Below, piece by piece: positions 8,836 through 17,510 of a stretch of DNA of 64,000 bases. The DNA is from Azospirillum brasilense. Its GTDB lineage: Bacteria > Pseudomonadota > Alphaproteobacteria > Azospirillales > Azospirillaceae. The stretch covers positions 682,001-746,000 of the forward strand of contig NZ_CP012914.1 in assembly GCF_001315015.1 (NCBI RefSeq). The letters are read 5' to 3'. The position numbers and the translations under genes are program-made. Positions within the stretch are counted from its first letter, which is position 1; each line of letters begins with the position of its first letter. A model generated the notes under the pieces. The model was not told where the DNA came from and did no database searches. It saw only the letters and a list, made by a program, of their open reading frames with translations.

Positions 8836-9081
8836 TCATCCTTGCGGCGGCGGACGGCCAAGCCGGTTCAGGACCTCGGCTTCCAATTCCTGAAGGATGC
8901 CGGTGTACTCCTCGGCCTTCCGTCCCGCCTGTTCGGCAAGGCTGCGCCAATGGCGAAACGCCGCCGTCGCTTCCTCATGGTCCGCACAGACCGTCCGGAA
9001 TTGCGCGTCGCGGCCGTACCGCCGGCGAATGTCCAGTTCGCGTTGCGGAAGCCGCTCGATGATGGAACGGAACTGCTCCAT
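8836..9081 (-). CDS. Small helical hypothetical protein upstream of FGE
   Basis: 81 residues, highly charged and predicted all-helical, for example RSIIERLPQRELDIRRRYGRD and LQELEAEVLNRL. No signal peptide or membrane segment. It lies 67 bp upstream of the FGE gene on the same strand, so it may be the first gene of the sulfatase/Bat operon. The ribosome site is weak (GGAG about 14 bases before ATG 9081). I do not recognise a named family, though small helical proteins of this look occur beside sulfatase genes. Function unknown. Confidence 0.55.
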   Translation of the reverse strand: MEQFRSIIERLPQRELDIRRRYGRDAQFRTVCADHEEATAAFRHWRSLAEQAGRKAEEYTGILQELEAEVLNRLGRPPPQG

Positions 9082-9370
9082 GTCGTGTCGCCCAAGCTCC
9101 GACGAAGCCTGATCGGTTCACCGCGCAGCTTTCCGATGGAAAAGGCTCCGGCGATCGATCCGATGGCCATCATTCCAGCCGTGGCGGTGATCGGAAGTAC
9201 GAACCTGTACGTACCCTGCCGCTGCCTGACGGAAGGCGTACGAACGGGAGAGTGGGTCCGGACAGCCCATTTATGCGGCAGTGCCCCGGAATCCCGTCTT
9301 TACGCCGGTGTTTCGGGCTGGCTAGGTTGATTCCCGCTCCGCCGGGGCGTTTTGGATCAAGGCGCAGCTC

Positions 9371-11155
9371 ATGCCTCGTCGGCATCCCGTCACTTTCGAT
9401 CCTCTTCTTCCCAATTCTCCGACCGTGGACGAGGTGCGGGCGGAACTGGCGGCCATTCTTTCGAGCACGGCGTTCGAGAGCAGCCAGAGGCGGCGCGATT
9501 TTCTGCGGTTCATCGTCGACGAGACGCTGGCTGGGCACGCCGACACCTTGAAAGGCTTCACCATCGCGGTCGGCGTGTTCGGTCGTGATGACCGTTTCGA
9601 TCCCCAAACCGATCCGGTCGTGCGCCTCGAAGCCGGACGCCTTCGACGCGATCTCGATTCCTATTACGTCGCGGCGGGACGGAACAACGCCGTCCGCATT
9701 TCGATCCCGAAAGGTTCCTATGTCCCGCGCTTCGAACGCACGGAGATCGCCGCCGCCACATCCACCGCTATCGACCCGAGCGACGCCGGTGCTGCGTCGG
9801 CACGTTCCCTATCTCAGCCGCCAACCTTGGCCGCACACCTTACCCCGCGGACCATCGGGATCGCCGCCACACTCCTCCTTTCCATGTTGCTTGGGGTCAT
9901 GGCCGGCCTGTTGAGGGACGGGGAGCAGCGATCCGCCTCATCAGGGTCGACACATGGGCCCGCTCTGATGGTCATGCCCTTCGATGCCTTCGGAGATGAG
10001 GATATTGCGCACAGCCTCGCCAACGGTCTCGCCCAGGATCTCATCGGCAACCTGATCCGCTTTCCGGGATTCCGGCTCTATGTCATGCCCCTCGGTACGG
10101 GCGGCACAGCCGTGACCGGGCCGAGGGCCACCGACCGTGATTCGGACGCGGCCTATGTCGTCCGTGGCAGCGTACGTGCCGAAGGCGAGCATGTACGCGT
10201 CTCGGCTCAGCTCTCCAACACCACGACCGGTCAAGTCCTGTGGGCCGGCTCCTACGATCGCCAGTTGACGCCCGGCGCCCTGATCCGTGCGCAGCGGGAC
10301 TTGGCCGGCGAGATCGCGACGATCCTCGGCCAGCCTTACGGCGTCGTGAATCGGGACCTCCTGCGGGAGAAGACGCCGGCTGTATCCAGCGTGCAGAGTT
10401 ATCTCTGCGTGCAGCGCGCCTATATTTACCGCCGTAATTTTTCGCGAAGCGAAATCGCGCCGGTGCGTCAGTGTCTGGAGGAGTCGGTGCGGCGCGACCC
10501 TGCCTTCAGCGAAGCCTGGGCCATGCTTGGTTGGCTTCACCTCGATCACGCCCGTTTGGGTAGCCTCGAACCCGCCTCGCGCCAGAGGGAATATGAACTG
10601 GCCTTTCAGGCAGCGTCGCGAGCGGTGGCCATGGAGCCCGACAACACGCTGGCGCTCAAGGCGCTTTCCTCCATCAGCCATTACATGGGGCATTATGAAG
10701 AGAGCGAGCGCCTCGCCCGGCGGGCCGTGGAGCGCAACCCCAACGATCCGGACACACTTGCGCAGCTTGGATGGCGTTTGGCCGTTCGGGGCAAATTCGA
10801 CGAAGGCATCCCGATGCTCAAGCAGGCGATCGAGCGAACCGTCAACCCGCCCGGGTGGTACTATCATCTGATCGCGATCGACCTGTATCTGCAGGGGCGT
10901 CACGCGGAAGCGCTTGAGGCCGCGGAACGATCGGCCACGAGCGGACTGGGCGTCAGCCAAGCGCTGATCGCGATTGCCCAGGGTGCGCTGGGAAATCGTG
11001 AGGGCGCGCAAAAGGCTCTGGCCCAAATGGCGACCTTTGGCACCTTGGCCCGCGACCCTGCGGCCTACTTCCGCCTGAACGGTGCGACCGAGGAGATCGT
11101 CGACGCGCTGATGAAAGGACTAAACGAATCAAATTCCCTTGTGGAGGCGCGGTAA
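9371..11155 (+). CDS. Membrane TPR protein with an N-terminal regulator-like domain
   Basis: 594 residues. Residues 20-122 form a conserved domain (RRRDFLRFIVDETL, FDPQTDPVVRLEAGRLRR, ISIPKGSYVP) often annotated with adenylate-cyclase-like or TPR proteins. A single membrane helix follows at 161-181, then a domain like the CadC/cyclase-associated periplasmic region (VMPFDAFGD, YVVRGSVR), then several TPR units from about 370 to the end. No cyclase catalytic residues were found. The gene diverges from the FGE/sulfatase operon across about 290 bp, which fits a sensor or regulator of that operon, but this is inference. Start ATG 9371 with AAGG upstream. Confidence 0.75.
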   Translation: MPRRHPVTFDPLLPNSPTVDEVRAELAAILSSTAFESSQRRRDFLRFIVDETLAGHADTLKGFTIAVGVFGRDDRFDPQTDPVVRLEAGRLRRDLDSYYVAAGRNNAVRISIPKGSYVPRFERTEIAAATSTAIDPSDAGAASARSLSQPPTLAAHLTPRTIGIAATLLLSMLLGVMAGLLRDGEQRSASSGSTHGPALMVMPFDAFGDEDIAHSLANGLAQDLIGNLIRFPGFRLYVMPLGTGGTAVTGPRATDRDSDAAYVVRGSVRAEGEHVRVSAQLSNTTTGQVLWAGSYDRQLTPGALIRAQRDLAGEIATILGQPYGVVNRDLLREKTPAVSSVQSYLCVQRAYIYRRNFSRSEIAPVRQCLEESVRRDPAFSEAWAMLGWLHLDHARLGSLEPASRQREYELAFQAASRAVAMEPDNTLALKALSSISHYMGHYEESERLARRAVERNPNDPDTLAQLGWRLAVRGKFDEGIPMLKQAIERTVNPPGWYYHLIAIDLYLQGRHAEALEAAERSATSGLGVSQALIAIAQGALGNREGAQKALAQMATFGTLARDPAAYFRLNGATEEIVDALMKGLNESNSLVEAR

Positions 11156-11230
11156 ATTTACTGGGAATGCATCATTATATATTCTTTAGTTGCAGAATAC
11201 ATGACCTATAGACGGCTATATCGTCCTTCG

Positions 11231-11331
11231 GGCCGGCACCGCGAGGAACCTCCTGGCTTGCTTGGTTCATCCTCAGCTCCCGTCACCGCGTCGAAGAAAC
11301 CGATCAGATCCAGTGTTTCCAACAGAACGCG
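11231..11331 (-). pseudogene. Possible HAD-hydrolase fragment in the 11156-11479 intergenic stretch
   Basis: Read on the minus strand, this piece encodes RVLLETLDLIGFFDAVTGAE and then DEPSKPG, which resembles the mid-part of beta-phosphoglucomutase-like HAD hydrolases (a G(Y/F)FDAVVTAEDV...KP segment). There is no start codon, no motif I and no downstream domain. The rest of the 11156-11479 stretch, AT-rich at its left end, shows nothing I can support. Resemblance by eye only. Confidence 0.3.
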
Positions 11332-11479
11332 CGGAGATGGGGATCGGGCGCCGTGTCGACCGCCATGGCCACCATCCAGGCATCAACGCTCCTTCCGCGA
11401 TGGAGCGGGCGGGTCGTCTGGCGCGGCGCCCGTCATCCCGCCCTCCTTCCAATCCGCCACCGTGGGCTTGGCGGTGCCG

Positions 11480-12385
11480 TCAGCTGCTCGCGGCCCCGGT
11501 GCAGGTCACCAGGAAGTCGATCAGGCGCTGCGCCGACGCGTCCAACTCGTCCCCGGCGCGGGTGCAGATGGCCAGCTCCCGCCGTGCCCACGGTTCGTCG
11601 AGCAGCAAGAGCGTCAGCCCGAAGGCGGCCACCAGCGGCTGCGCCGCCAATTCCGGCAGGATGCCCAGACCCAGCCCGTGCAGCACCATCTGGCACATGG
11701 CCTCGAAACTGCGGACCTGCACACGCACCCTCGGGGTCTGCCCGCTGCGGCGCGCCTGATCGGTCACAAGCCGGTGCACGGCGGTTGCATGATCGAGCGT
11801 GACGAGTTCTTCCTTGAGAACCGACGCGAAGGCGACCGGGCCGCCCTGGGCCAAAGGATGATCGGATGGCACAACGATGGCCAGGCGGTCTTCGGCGTAC
11901 ATCCGGGTGCGGAGCTGCCACAGGTCACCACCGCGCACGATGATGCCGATGTCGGTTTCCTTCTGGTAGAGCGCCTCGACGATCTCGACACTCGGGCGCT
12001 CCTGCAGCTCCAGACGGATCGAGGGGAAGGCGCGGGCGAAGGCGGACAGGTCGCCGGCCAGCCGCTGCACCAGCGCCGAGCTGCTGGCGAACACCCGCAC
12101 GGACCCCCGTACACCGGCACGGTAGTCGGCCAATTCGGCGTCGAGCTGCTGGTTCATCCCCAACACCCCGCGCGCGTAGCGCAGCACCGCCAGCCCCGCC
12201 GGGGTCGGCTCCACGCCGTAGGGAAGCCGGTGCAGCAGCGCGGTGCCGCAGCCATCCTCCAGGAGCCTCACGCGCCGGCTCGCCGCCGACAAGGCGAGGT
12301 TCGACTGGCTGGCGGCGCGCGTGATGCTCTTCGTTTCGCACACCCGCAGGAACAGCAGCAACGTCTGGACATCGTGCCGTACCAT
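11480..12385 (-). CDS. LysR-family transcriptional regulator
   Basis: 301 residues, normal LysR length. The N-terminal winged helix reads LLLFLRVCETKSITRAASQSNLALSAASRRVRLLED; the C-terminal effector domain includes VRVFASSSALVQRLAGDLSAF and LGLGILPELAAQ. The frame extends upstream to 12613, but ATG 12385 matches the family N-terminus and has GGGAAGG upstream. It diverges from the CoA-transferase/amidase/ABC operon, so it probably regulates that operon in response to a pathway compound. Two inverted repeats lie in the shared 258-bp spacer. Confidence 0.9.
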   Translation of the reverse strand: MVRHDVQTLLLFLRVCETKSITRAASQSNLALSAASRRVRLLEDGCGTALLHRLPYGVEPTPAGLAVLRYARGVLGMNQQLDAELADYRAGVRGSVRVFASSSALVQRLAGDLSAFARAFPSIRLELQERPSVEIVEALYQKETDIGIIVRGGDLWQLRTRMYAEDRLAIVVPSDHPLAQGGPVAFASVLKEELVTLDHATAVHRLVTDQARRSGQTPRVRVQVRSFEAMCQMVLHGLGLGILPELAAQPLVAAFGLTLLLLDEPWARRELAICTRAGDELDASAQRLIDFLVTCTGAASS

Positions 12386-12498
12386 CCGCCGCCCCTTCCC
12401 GCTTAAGGATCTCAGTGGCGGCTTTCGACGGGCCGCCTTGTCCGATTCCGCAGGCAACCAGTGTGCAGCAGCGCCGACACCGGTGCAACGGCGCTTCC

Positions 12499-12519
12499 GC
12501 CTTCGAATTCCGCGAAGGC
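12499..12519. promoter_or_regulatory. Candidate LysR-type operator (7-bp inverted repeat)
   Basis: GCCTTCG-N7-CGAAGGC, containing a T-N11-A core inside TTCG-N7-CGAA, the usual layout of LysR boxes. It lies in the spacer between the divergent lysR gene and the catabolic operon. Confidence 0.45.
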
Positions 12520-12538
12520 TGACTACGGGGAAATCTAA

Positions 12539-12550
12539 TTCGTTTACGAA
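12539..12550. promoter_or_regulatory. Second inverted repeat in the lysR spacer
   Basis: TTCGT-TT-ACGAA, a short inverted repeat in an AT-rich patch about 95 bp before the CoA-transferase start and 20 bp from the first repeat. It could be a second operator half or part of the promoter. Confidence 0.35.
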
Positions 12551-12643
12551 ACAAACAAATGATACCGTTTCTTCCAGAGCGCACTTTGGCCCCCAAGCGG
12601 CGGCCGGGTGCACGGGCAGGGATGGAAACGAGGGCGATCATAC

Positions 12644-13885
12644 ATGGCCGCGTCGAGTACCCCCCATGAACGAACCGGCACCGGTCCGGTCGGCGACCGG
12701 CCGGTGGCGTCGGACGCCTTGGCGAACCTCCGCGTGCTGGACCTGACGCGGGTGCGGGCCGGTCCGACCTGCTGCCGCGTCCTCGCCGACTTCGGTGCCG
12801 ACGTGATCAAGATCGAGGCGCCGGCCGGGGCCGACCCGAACGATGGCATGAATGGGCCGCGCGACGGTTACGACATGCAGAACCTCCACCGCAACAAGCG
12901 CTCGCTGTCGCTCAACCTCAAGACGCCCGAGGGCAAGGCCATCCTCGGCCGCCTCGTCCGCACCGCGGACGTCGTGGTCGAGAACTACCGCCCCGACGTC
13001 AAGCACCGCCTGGGCATGGACTACGAGACGCTGCGGGCGATCAACCCGCGCATCGTCCTGGCCTCCATCTCCGGCTTCGGGCAGACCGGCCCGTACCGCG
13101 ACCGCGGCGGCTTCGACCAGATCGCCCAGGGCATGGGCGGGCTGATGTGGCTCACCGGGCTGCCCGGCCAGGGGCCGGTGCGCGCCGGCGTCGCCATCGC
13201 CGACAGCGCCTCCGGCCTCTACGCCGTCGTCGGCATCCTGATCGCGCTGGCCGAGCGCGGAGACTCCGGTGAGGGGCAGTGGGTGCAGACGTCGCTGCTG
13301 CAGAGCCAGATCGCCCTGCTCGACTTCCAGGCCGCCCGCTACCTCATCGATGGCGTGGTGCCGGAGCAGGCGGGCAACGACCACCCCACCTCGACCCCCA
13401 TGGGTCTGTACCGGACGGCGGACGGCTTCATCAACATCGGCGCCTCCGGCGAGGATTTGTGGCGCCGCCTGTGCCGCGCCATCGGGCATCCGACCCTCGC
13501 CGAGCGGCCCGAATTCCGCAGCGAACCCGACCGTCTGGCCAACCGGCCGCAGCTCAACGCCGAACTCGGCGCCATCCTGGCGGAGCGCCCGTCGCGCGAG
13601 TGGCTGGACGCCTTCACCGCGCACGGTGTGCCGGCCGGGCCGGTCAACCGGATGGACGAGGTGTTCGCCGACCCGCAGGTCGAGCATCTGGGCATGGCGG
13701 TGCCGGTGCAGCACCCGCGCCGCGGCGCCATCCGGCTGGTCGGCCAACCGGTGGTGCTGTCGCGCACCCCGGCCGGCATCGCCGCCCCCACGCCGGAGGC
13801 CGGAGCGCACACCGACGACATCCTCGGCGGCCTCGGCTACACGCCGCAGGAGGTCGCCGATTTCCGCAGCCGGCGGGTGATCTGA
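12644..13885 (+). CDS. CaiB/BaiF family (class III) CoA-transferase
   Basis: 413 residues from ATG 12644, which has GAGGGCG upstream; a GTG 36 bases earlier is less likely. Moves CoA between carboxylic acids. Family marks: [30 protein letters not shown] at the N-terminus, [14 protein letters not shown], and the catalytic aspartate Asp158 in [14 protein letters not shown]. First gene of the operon; its stop overlaps the start of the enoyl-CoA hydratase by one base. It probably activates the imported acid to its CoA thioester. Confidence 0.9.
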   Translation: MAASSTPHERTGTGPVGDRPVASDALANLRVLDLTRVRAGPTCCRVLADFGADVIKIEAPAGADPNDGMNGPRDGYDMQNLHRNKRSLSLNLKTPEGKAILGRLVRTADVVVENYRPDVKHRLGMDYETLRAINPRIVLASISGFGQTGPYRDRGGFDQIAQGMGGLMWLTGLPGQGPVRAGVAIADSASGLYAVVGILIALAERGDSGEGQWVQTSLLQSQIALLDFQAARYLIDGVVPEQAGNDHPTSTPMGLYRTADGFINIGASGEDLWRRLCRAIGHPTLAERPEFRSEPDRLANRPQLNAELGAILAERPSREWLDAFTAHGVPAGPVNRMDEVFADPQVEHLGMAVPVQHPRRGAIRLVGQPVVLSRTPAGIAAPTPEAGAHTDDILGGLGYTPQEVADFRSRRVI

Positions 13886-14673
13886 TGGACGCGCCGTCGC
13901 TCCGATACCGGACCACCGGCCCGGTCGCCCGGCTGACCATCGACAACCCGGCGCGCCGCAACGCCATGACGCTCGACATGTGGTCGGCGCTGCCGGATCT
14001 GGTGCGCCGCGCCGAGGCGGACCCGGAGGTGCGCGTCATCCTGCTGCGCGGGGCCGGTGACGCCGCCTTCTGCGCCGGGGCCGACATCTCGCAATTCTCC
14101 GAGAAGCGCAGCGGCGAGGCCGAGGGGCGGGTCTACGACGCCGCGGTCGAGGCGGCTCAGGCGGCGTTGTTCGCCGCCGGAAAGCCGACCGTCGCCTATG
14201 TCCGCGGCGCCTGCTTCGGCGGCGGCGTCGGCATCGCCTTGAGCTGCGATCTCCGCGTCGCCGCCGCGGACGCCCGGTTCCGCATCCCGGCGGCGCGGTT
14301 GGGCCTGGGCTACACGTTTTCCAACGTCGAGCTGGTGACGGCGCGCCTCGGCGCCTCGGCGACGGCCGACCTGCTGTTCACCGCCCGCACGGTCGACGCG
14401 GAGGAGGCGCGGCGCCTGGGCCTCGTCGGGCGCCTGTTCGGCGCCGCCGAGGCCGACGCGGCGGTCGAGGATCTGGTGACCACCATCGGCGGCAACGCCC
14501 CGCTCACCCTGCGCGCGGTCAAGCGCGCCCTGGTCGAGCTGGCACGCCCGGCGGCGGAGCGCGACACCGCCGCCGTCGACGCGCTGGTGCGGGCCTGCCT
14601 GGGCAGCGACGACTACCGCGAGGGTCAGGCGGCGTTCAAGGAAAAGCGGGAGCCCAGCTTCCGCGGGGTCTGA
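13885..14673 (+). CDS. Enoyl-CoA hydratase/isomerase family protein
   Basis: 262 residues. Crotonase fold: RLTIDNPARRNAMTLDMWSAL, the oxyanion-hole segments AFCAGADISQF and RGACFGGGVGIALSCDLRVA, and GLVGRLF near the end. Acts on acyl-CoA intermediates (hydration, isomerisation or related reactions). The glutamates of classical hydratases are not obvious at the GGG-V-GIALSCD helix, so the exact reaction is open. ATG 13885 overlaps the upstream TGA by one base. Confidence 0.88.
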   Translation: MDAPSLRYRTTGPVARLTIDNPARRNAMTLDMWSALPDLVRRAEADPEVRVILLRGAGDAAFCAGADISQFSEKRSGEAEGRVYDAAVEAAQAALFAAGKPTVAYVRGACFGGGVGIALSCDLRVAAADARFRIPAARLGLGYTFSNVELVTARLGASATADLLFTARTVDAEEARRLGLVGRLFGAAEADAAVEDLVTTIGGNAPLTLRAVKRALVELARPAAERDTAAVDALVRACLGSDDYREGQAAFKEKREPSFRGV

Positions 14674-14698
14674 ACGAACAACGGGAGAGGGACGTCGG

Positions 14699-15124
14699 AT
14701 GAGCGAGCTTTCGGCCCAGGAGGCCTTCGAGATCGGCGGTCTGTACAGCCGGTACAACCTGTGCAGCGACCTCGGCGACCCCGACGGCTACGCCGACTGC
14801 TTCACGGCGGACGGGGTGCTGGAGCTGATGCCGCACGAGCTGCGCATCGCCGGCCGGGCCGCGCTGCACGGGCACAAGGTGCGCGACCTCGCCACCCGGC
14901 AGGGCTACCGGCGGCACTGGAACGGCAACCTGCTGCTGGAACGGCGCGACGACGGCTCGGTGCGCGGCCGCTGCTACCTGATGGCCTTCAACGGTCCGTC
15001 GGGCGAACTGCCGGCCATCGGCGACTGCGGGGTGTACGAGGACGACATCGTGCTCGACGGCGGCACCTGGCGGTTCCGCCGCCGGCTCCTGACCATGGAC
15101 GCCAGCACTTGGACGCGGAGGTGA
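14699..15124 (+). CDS. SnoaL-like / NTF2-fold protein
   Basis: 141 residues. LYSRYNLCSDLGDPDGYADCFTADGVLE is the start pattern of the SnoaL-like (nuclear transport factor 2) fold; the rest is a beta sheet ending FRRRLLTMD. Such small enzymes act as hydratases, isomerases or dehydrases on aromatic or polyketide-like substrates. GGGAGAGGG precedes ATG 14699. It lies between the crotonase and amidase genes, so it probably handles an intermediate of the same pathway. Confidence 0.8.
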   Translation: MSELSAQEAFEIGGLYSRYNLCSDLGDPDGYADCFTADGVLELMPHELRIAGRAALHGHKVRDLATRQGYRRHWNGNLLLERRDDGSVRGRCYLMAFNGPSGELPAIGDCGVYEDDIVLDGGTWRFRRRLLTMDASTWTRR

Positions 15125-15129
15125 CGGCG

Positions 15130-16620
15130 ATGGACGACATCCTGACCATGGGAGCGGCGGACCTCGCGCGGGCGGTGGGCAACCGCCAACTGTCGGCCCG
15201 CGCCGTGGCCGAGGCGTTCCTCGCCCGCACCGAGGCGGTGAACGGCGTGGTCAACGCCGTGTGCACCCTCAATTCAGCGGCGCTCGCCGAGGCCGACGCC
15301 TGCGATGCCCATCTGGCCTCCGGCGCCGCGCCGCGGCCGCTGGAGGGCGTGCCCTTCGTCGTCAAGGACAACATCGACACCGCCGGCCTGCGCACCACCT
15401 ACGGCTCGCGGCTGCGCCGGGACTTCGTGCCCGCCGAGGACGCGGTGGCCGTGGAGCGGCTGCGCCGCGCCGGCGCGGTGCTGCTCGGCAAGACCAACGC
15501 GCCGGAGTTCGCGCACGACGTGAACACCACCAACGCGCTGTTCGGCACGACGCGCAACCCGTGGCGGCTCGACGCGACCTCCGGCGGGTCGAGCGGCGGG
15601 ACGGGCGCCGCCGTCGCCGCCGGCATGGCGCCGATCGGCATCGGCACCGACCTTGGCGGGTCGATCCGCGTGCCGGCCGCCTTCAACGGCATCGTCGGCG
15701 TCCGCCCGACGCCGGGTCGCGTCCCGGTGTACCCCAGCGCCTTCGCCTGGGACACCCTGGTCGAGCACGTTCAGGGCCCGCTGACCCGCAACGTCGAGGA
15801 CGCCGGGCTGATGCTCGCCGCGATGGCGGGACCGGACGACCGCGACCCCGCTTCGCTGCCCGACGACGGCATGGACCTCGCCGCCGCCGCCCGGCGCACC
15901 GACACCGTGCGCGGCCGGCGGATCCTCTACGTCGAGGATTTCGGCGGGCTGGTGCCGACGGATCCGGAGGTGGCGCGGCTGGCCCGCGCCGCCGCGCTCG
16001 CCTTCGAAGACCTCGGCTGCGTCGTCGAGAGCGGCGACCTCGCCGCCGGCTTCGACGTGGGCGGCCTGCGCGAGATCGTCATGGGAACGCGGGCGTTCGG
16101 CATGGTCGGGCGCTATGCGGACCTGCTCGACGCCCACCGGGCGGAGATGACGGTGCCGCTGGTCAACCAGATCGAGGACGCGCTCAAGCGCTCGGTGCGC
16201 GAGGTGGCCGCGGCGGAGCGGCTGCGCGGCGACTACTGGCACCGGGTGCGGCGGGTGCTGGAGCGTTTCGACCACATCATCGCCCCCTCGGTGGGGATCG
16301 CGGCGTTCGACCTCGACCGGCCCCTGCCGACCGAGATCGCCGGACGGCCGCTGGAGCGCTTCTACGACGTGTTCCTCGGCACCTACGCCTTCTCCGTCAC
16401 CGGGCTGCCGGTGGTGGCGGTCCCCTGCGGCTTCACGTCGGCGGGGCTGCCGGTGGGCGTCCAGATCGTCGGCCGGCGCCTGCGCGACGACCGCGCGCTG
16501 GAAGCGGCCGCGGCCTTCGCGCAGGCGCGCCCCGAGCATGTCCGCCGTCCGCAGGTGGACACCGCGTGGCGGCCACCCGAACACGGGGAAACGGGCACGA
16601 CCGGCTACAAGGTGGCGTGA
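15130..16620 (+). CDS. Amidase (amidase-signature family)
   Basis: 496 residues. The Ser-cisSer-Lys triad is present: Lys79 in PFVVKDNIDTAG, cis-Ser in SGGSSGG (154-155) and nucleophile Ser178 in GTDLGGSIRVPAAFNG. Hydrolyses carboxamides to acid plus ammonia. Six bases after the SnoaL gene stop; ATG 15130 is chosen over an in-frame GTG at 15121. In this operon it would release a free acid that the CoA-transferase could then activate. The substrate is unknown. Confidence 0.92.
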   Translation: MDDILTMGAADLARAVGNRQLSARAVAEAFLARTEAVNGVVNAVCTLNSAALAEADACDAHLASGAAPRPLEGVPFVVKDNIDTAGLRTTYGSRLRRDFVPAEDAVAVERLRRAGAVLLGKTNAPEFAHDVNTTNALFGTTRNPWRLDATSGGSSGGTGAAVAAGMAPIGIGTDLGGSIRVPAAFNGIVGVRPTPGRVPVYPSAFAWDTLVEHVQGPLTRNVEDAGLMLAAMAGPDDRDPASLPDDGMDLAAAARRTDTVRGRRILYVEDFGGLVPTDPEVARLARAAALAFEDLGCVVESGDLAAGFDVGGLREIVMGTRAFGMVGRYADLLDAHRAEMTVPLVNQIEDALKRSVREVAAAERLRGDYWHRVRRVLERFDHIIAPSVGIAAFDLDRPLPTEIAGRPLERFYDVFLGTYAFSVTGLPVVAVPCGFTSAGLPVGVQIVGRRLRDDRALEAAAAFAQARPEHVRRPQVDTAWRPPEHGETGTTGYKVA

Positions 16621-16647
16621 GGGGAGGACGGACATGGAAGGACTGAC

Positions 16648-17430
16648 ATGGATCTCGACCTGAAGGGCAAGCGCGCGGTGGTCACCGGGGCCAGCAAGGG
16701 CATCGGCCGCGCCGTCGCCGAATCCCTCGCCGGGGAAGGTTGCGACCTCACGCTGGTGGCCCGCGGGTCCGCGGAGCTGGAGGAGCTGGCGGCGACCCTG
16801 TCCGCGCGCTTCGGCGTCGCCGCGGCGGCGGTGCCCACGGACATGGCCGACGAGCGGGCCCGGCAGGCCCTGGCGGCGGACTGGGCCGGCGCCGACATCC
16901 TGGTCAACAACGCCGGCGCCATTCCGGGCGGCGAGATCGGCGAGGTCTCCGACGAGCTGTGGCGTGGCGCCTGGGAGCTGAAGGTGTTCGGCTACATCGC
17001 GCTGTGCCGGCTGTTCTACGCCGCCATGAGCGAGCGCGGCCGCGGCGTCATCGTCAACGTCATCGGCACCGCCGGCGAACGGCCGAACGCCGCCTATATC
17101 GCCGGCACCACCGGCAACGCCGGCCTGATGGCGTTCACCCGGGCGCTCGGCGCGCGGGCGCCGGACGCCGGGTTGCGGGTGGTCGGCGTCAACCCCGGCA
17201 TGACCGCCACCGACCGCGCCGTGACGATGATGCGGACCTTCAGCGCGCAAAGGCACGGCGACGCCGAGCGCTGGCCGGAGGTGGAGCGCGCCCTCGGCCT
17301 GCCGTTCGGACGGATGGGCACCCCGCGCGAGGTGGCGGACGTGGTGACCTTCCTGGCCTCGCCGCGGGCCGGCTACGTCAGCGGCACCATCGTGACGGTG
17401 GACGGAGGGGCCAGCAACCGCAGCGCCTGA
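16648..17430 (+). CDS. Short-chain dehydrogenase/reductase lacking the YxxxK lysine
   Basis: 260 residues. Cofactor motif TGASKGIG (13-20), NNAG (87-90), and a C-terminal GYVSGTIVTVDGGAS typical of classical SDRs. The active site differs: Tyr150 is followed by IAGT, so Thr154 stands where catalytic Lys is expected, and the usual Ser position is Gly140. A subgroup with a Y-I-A-G pattern seems to exist in related bacteria, so this may be a family trait, not damage. It may be a non-classical reductase or a binding protein. Part of the catabolic operon. Confidence 0.85.
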   Translation: MDLDLKGKRAVVTGASKGIGRAVAESLAGEGCDLTLVARGSAELEELAATLSARFGVAAAAVPTDMADERARQALAADWAGADILVNNAGAIPGGEIGEVSDELWRGAWELKVFGYIALCRLFYAAMSERGRGVIVNVIGTAGERPNAAYIAGTTGNAGLMAFTRALGARAPDAGLRVVGVNPGMTATDRAVTMMRTFSAQRHGDAERWPEVERALGLPFGRMGTPREVADVVTFLASPRAGYVSGTIVTVDGGASNRSA

Positions 17431-17510
17431 ACCGAACCGGACGACGACGCGGCAGGACCGCACACAGGGGCAGCGCCCGGAAAAGGGCCAACGATATGGG
17501 AGGAAGGCAC

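Noticed and set aside
11201..12406. 401-codon plus-strand frame
   Set aside because: Antisense to the LysR gene; no family pattern.
15274..17463. 729-codon open frame on the minus strand
   Set aside because: Antisense to the amidase and SDR genes, which have clear motifs; composition is shadow-like.
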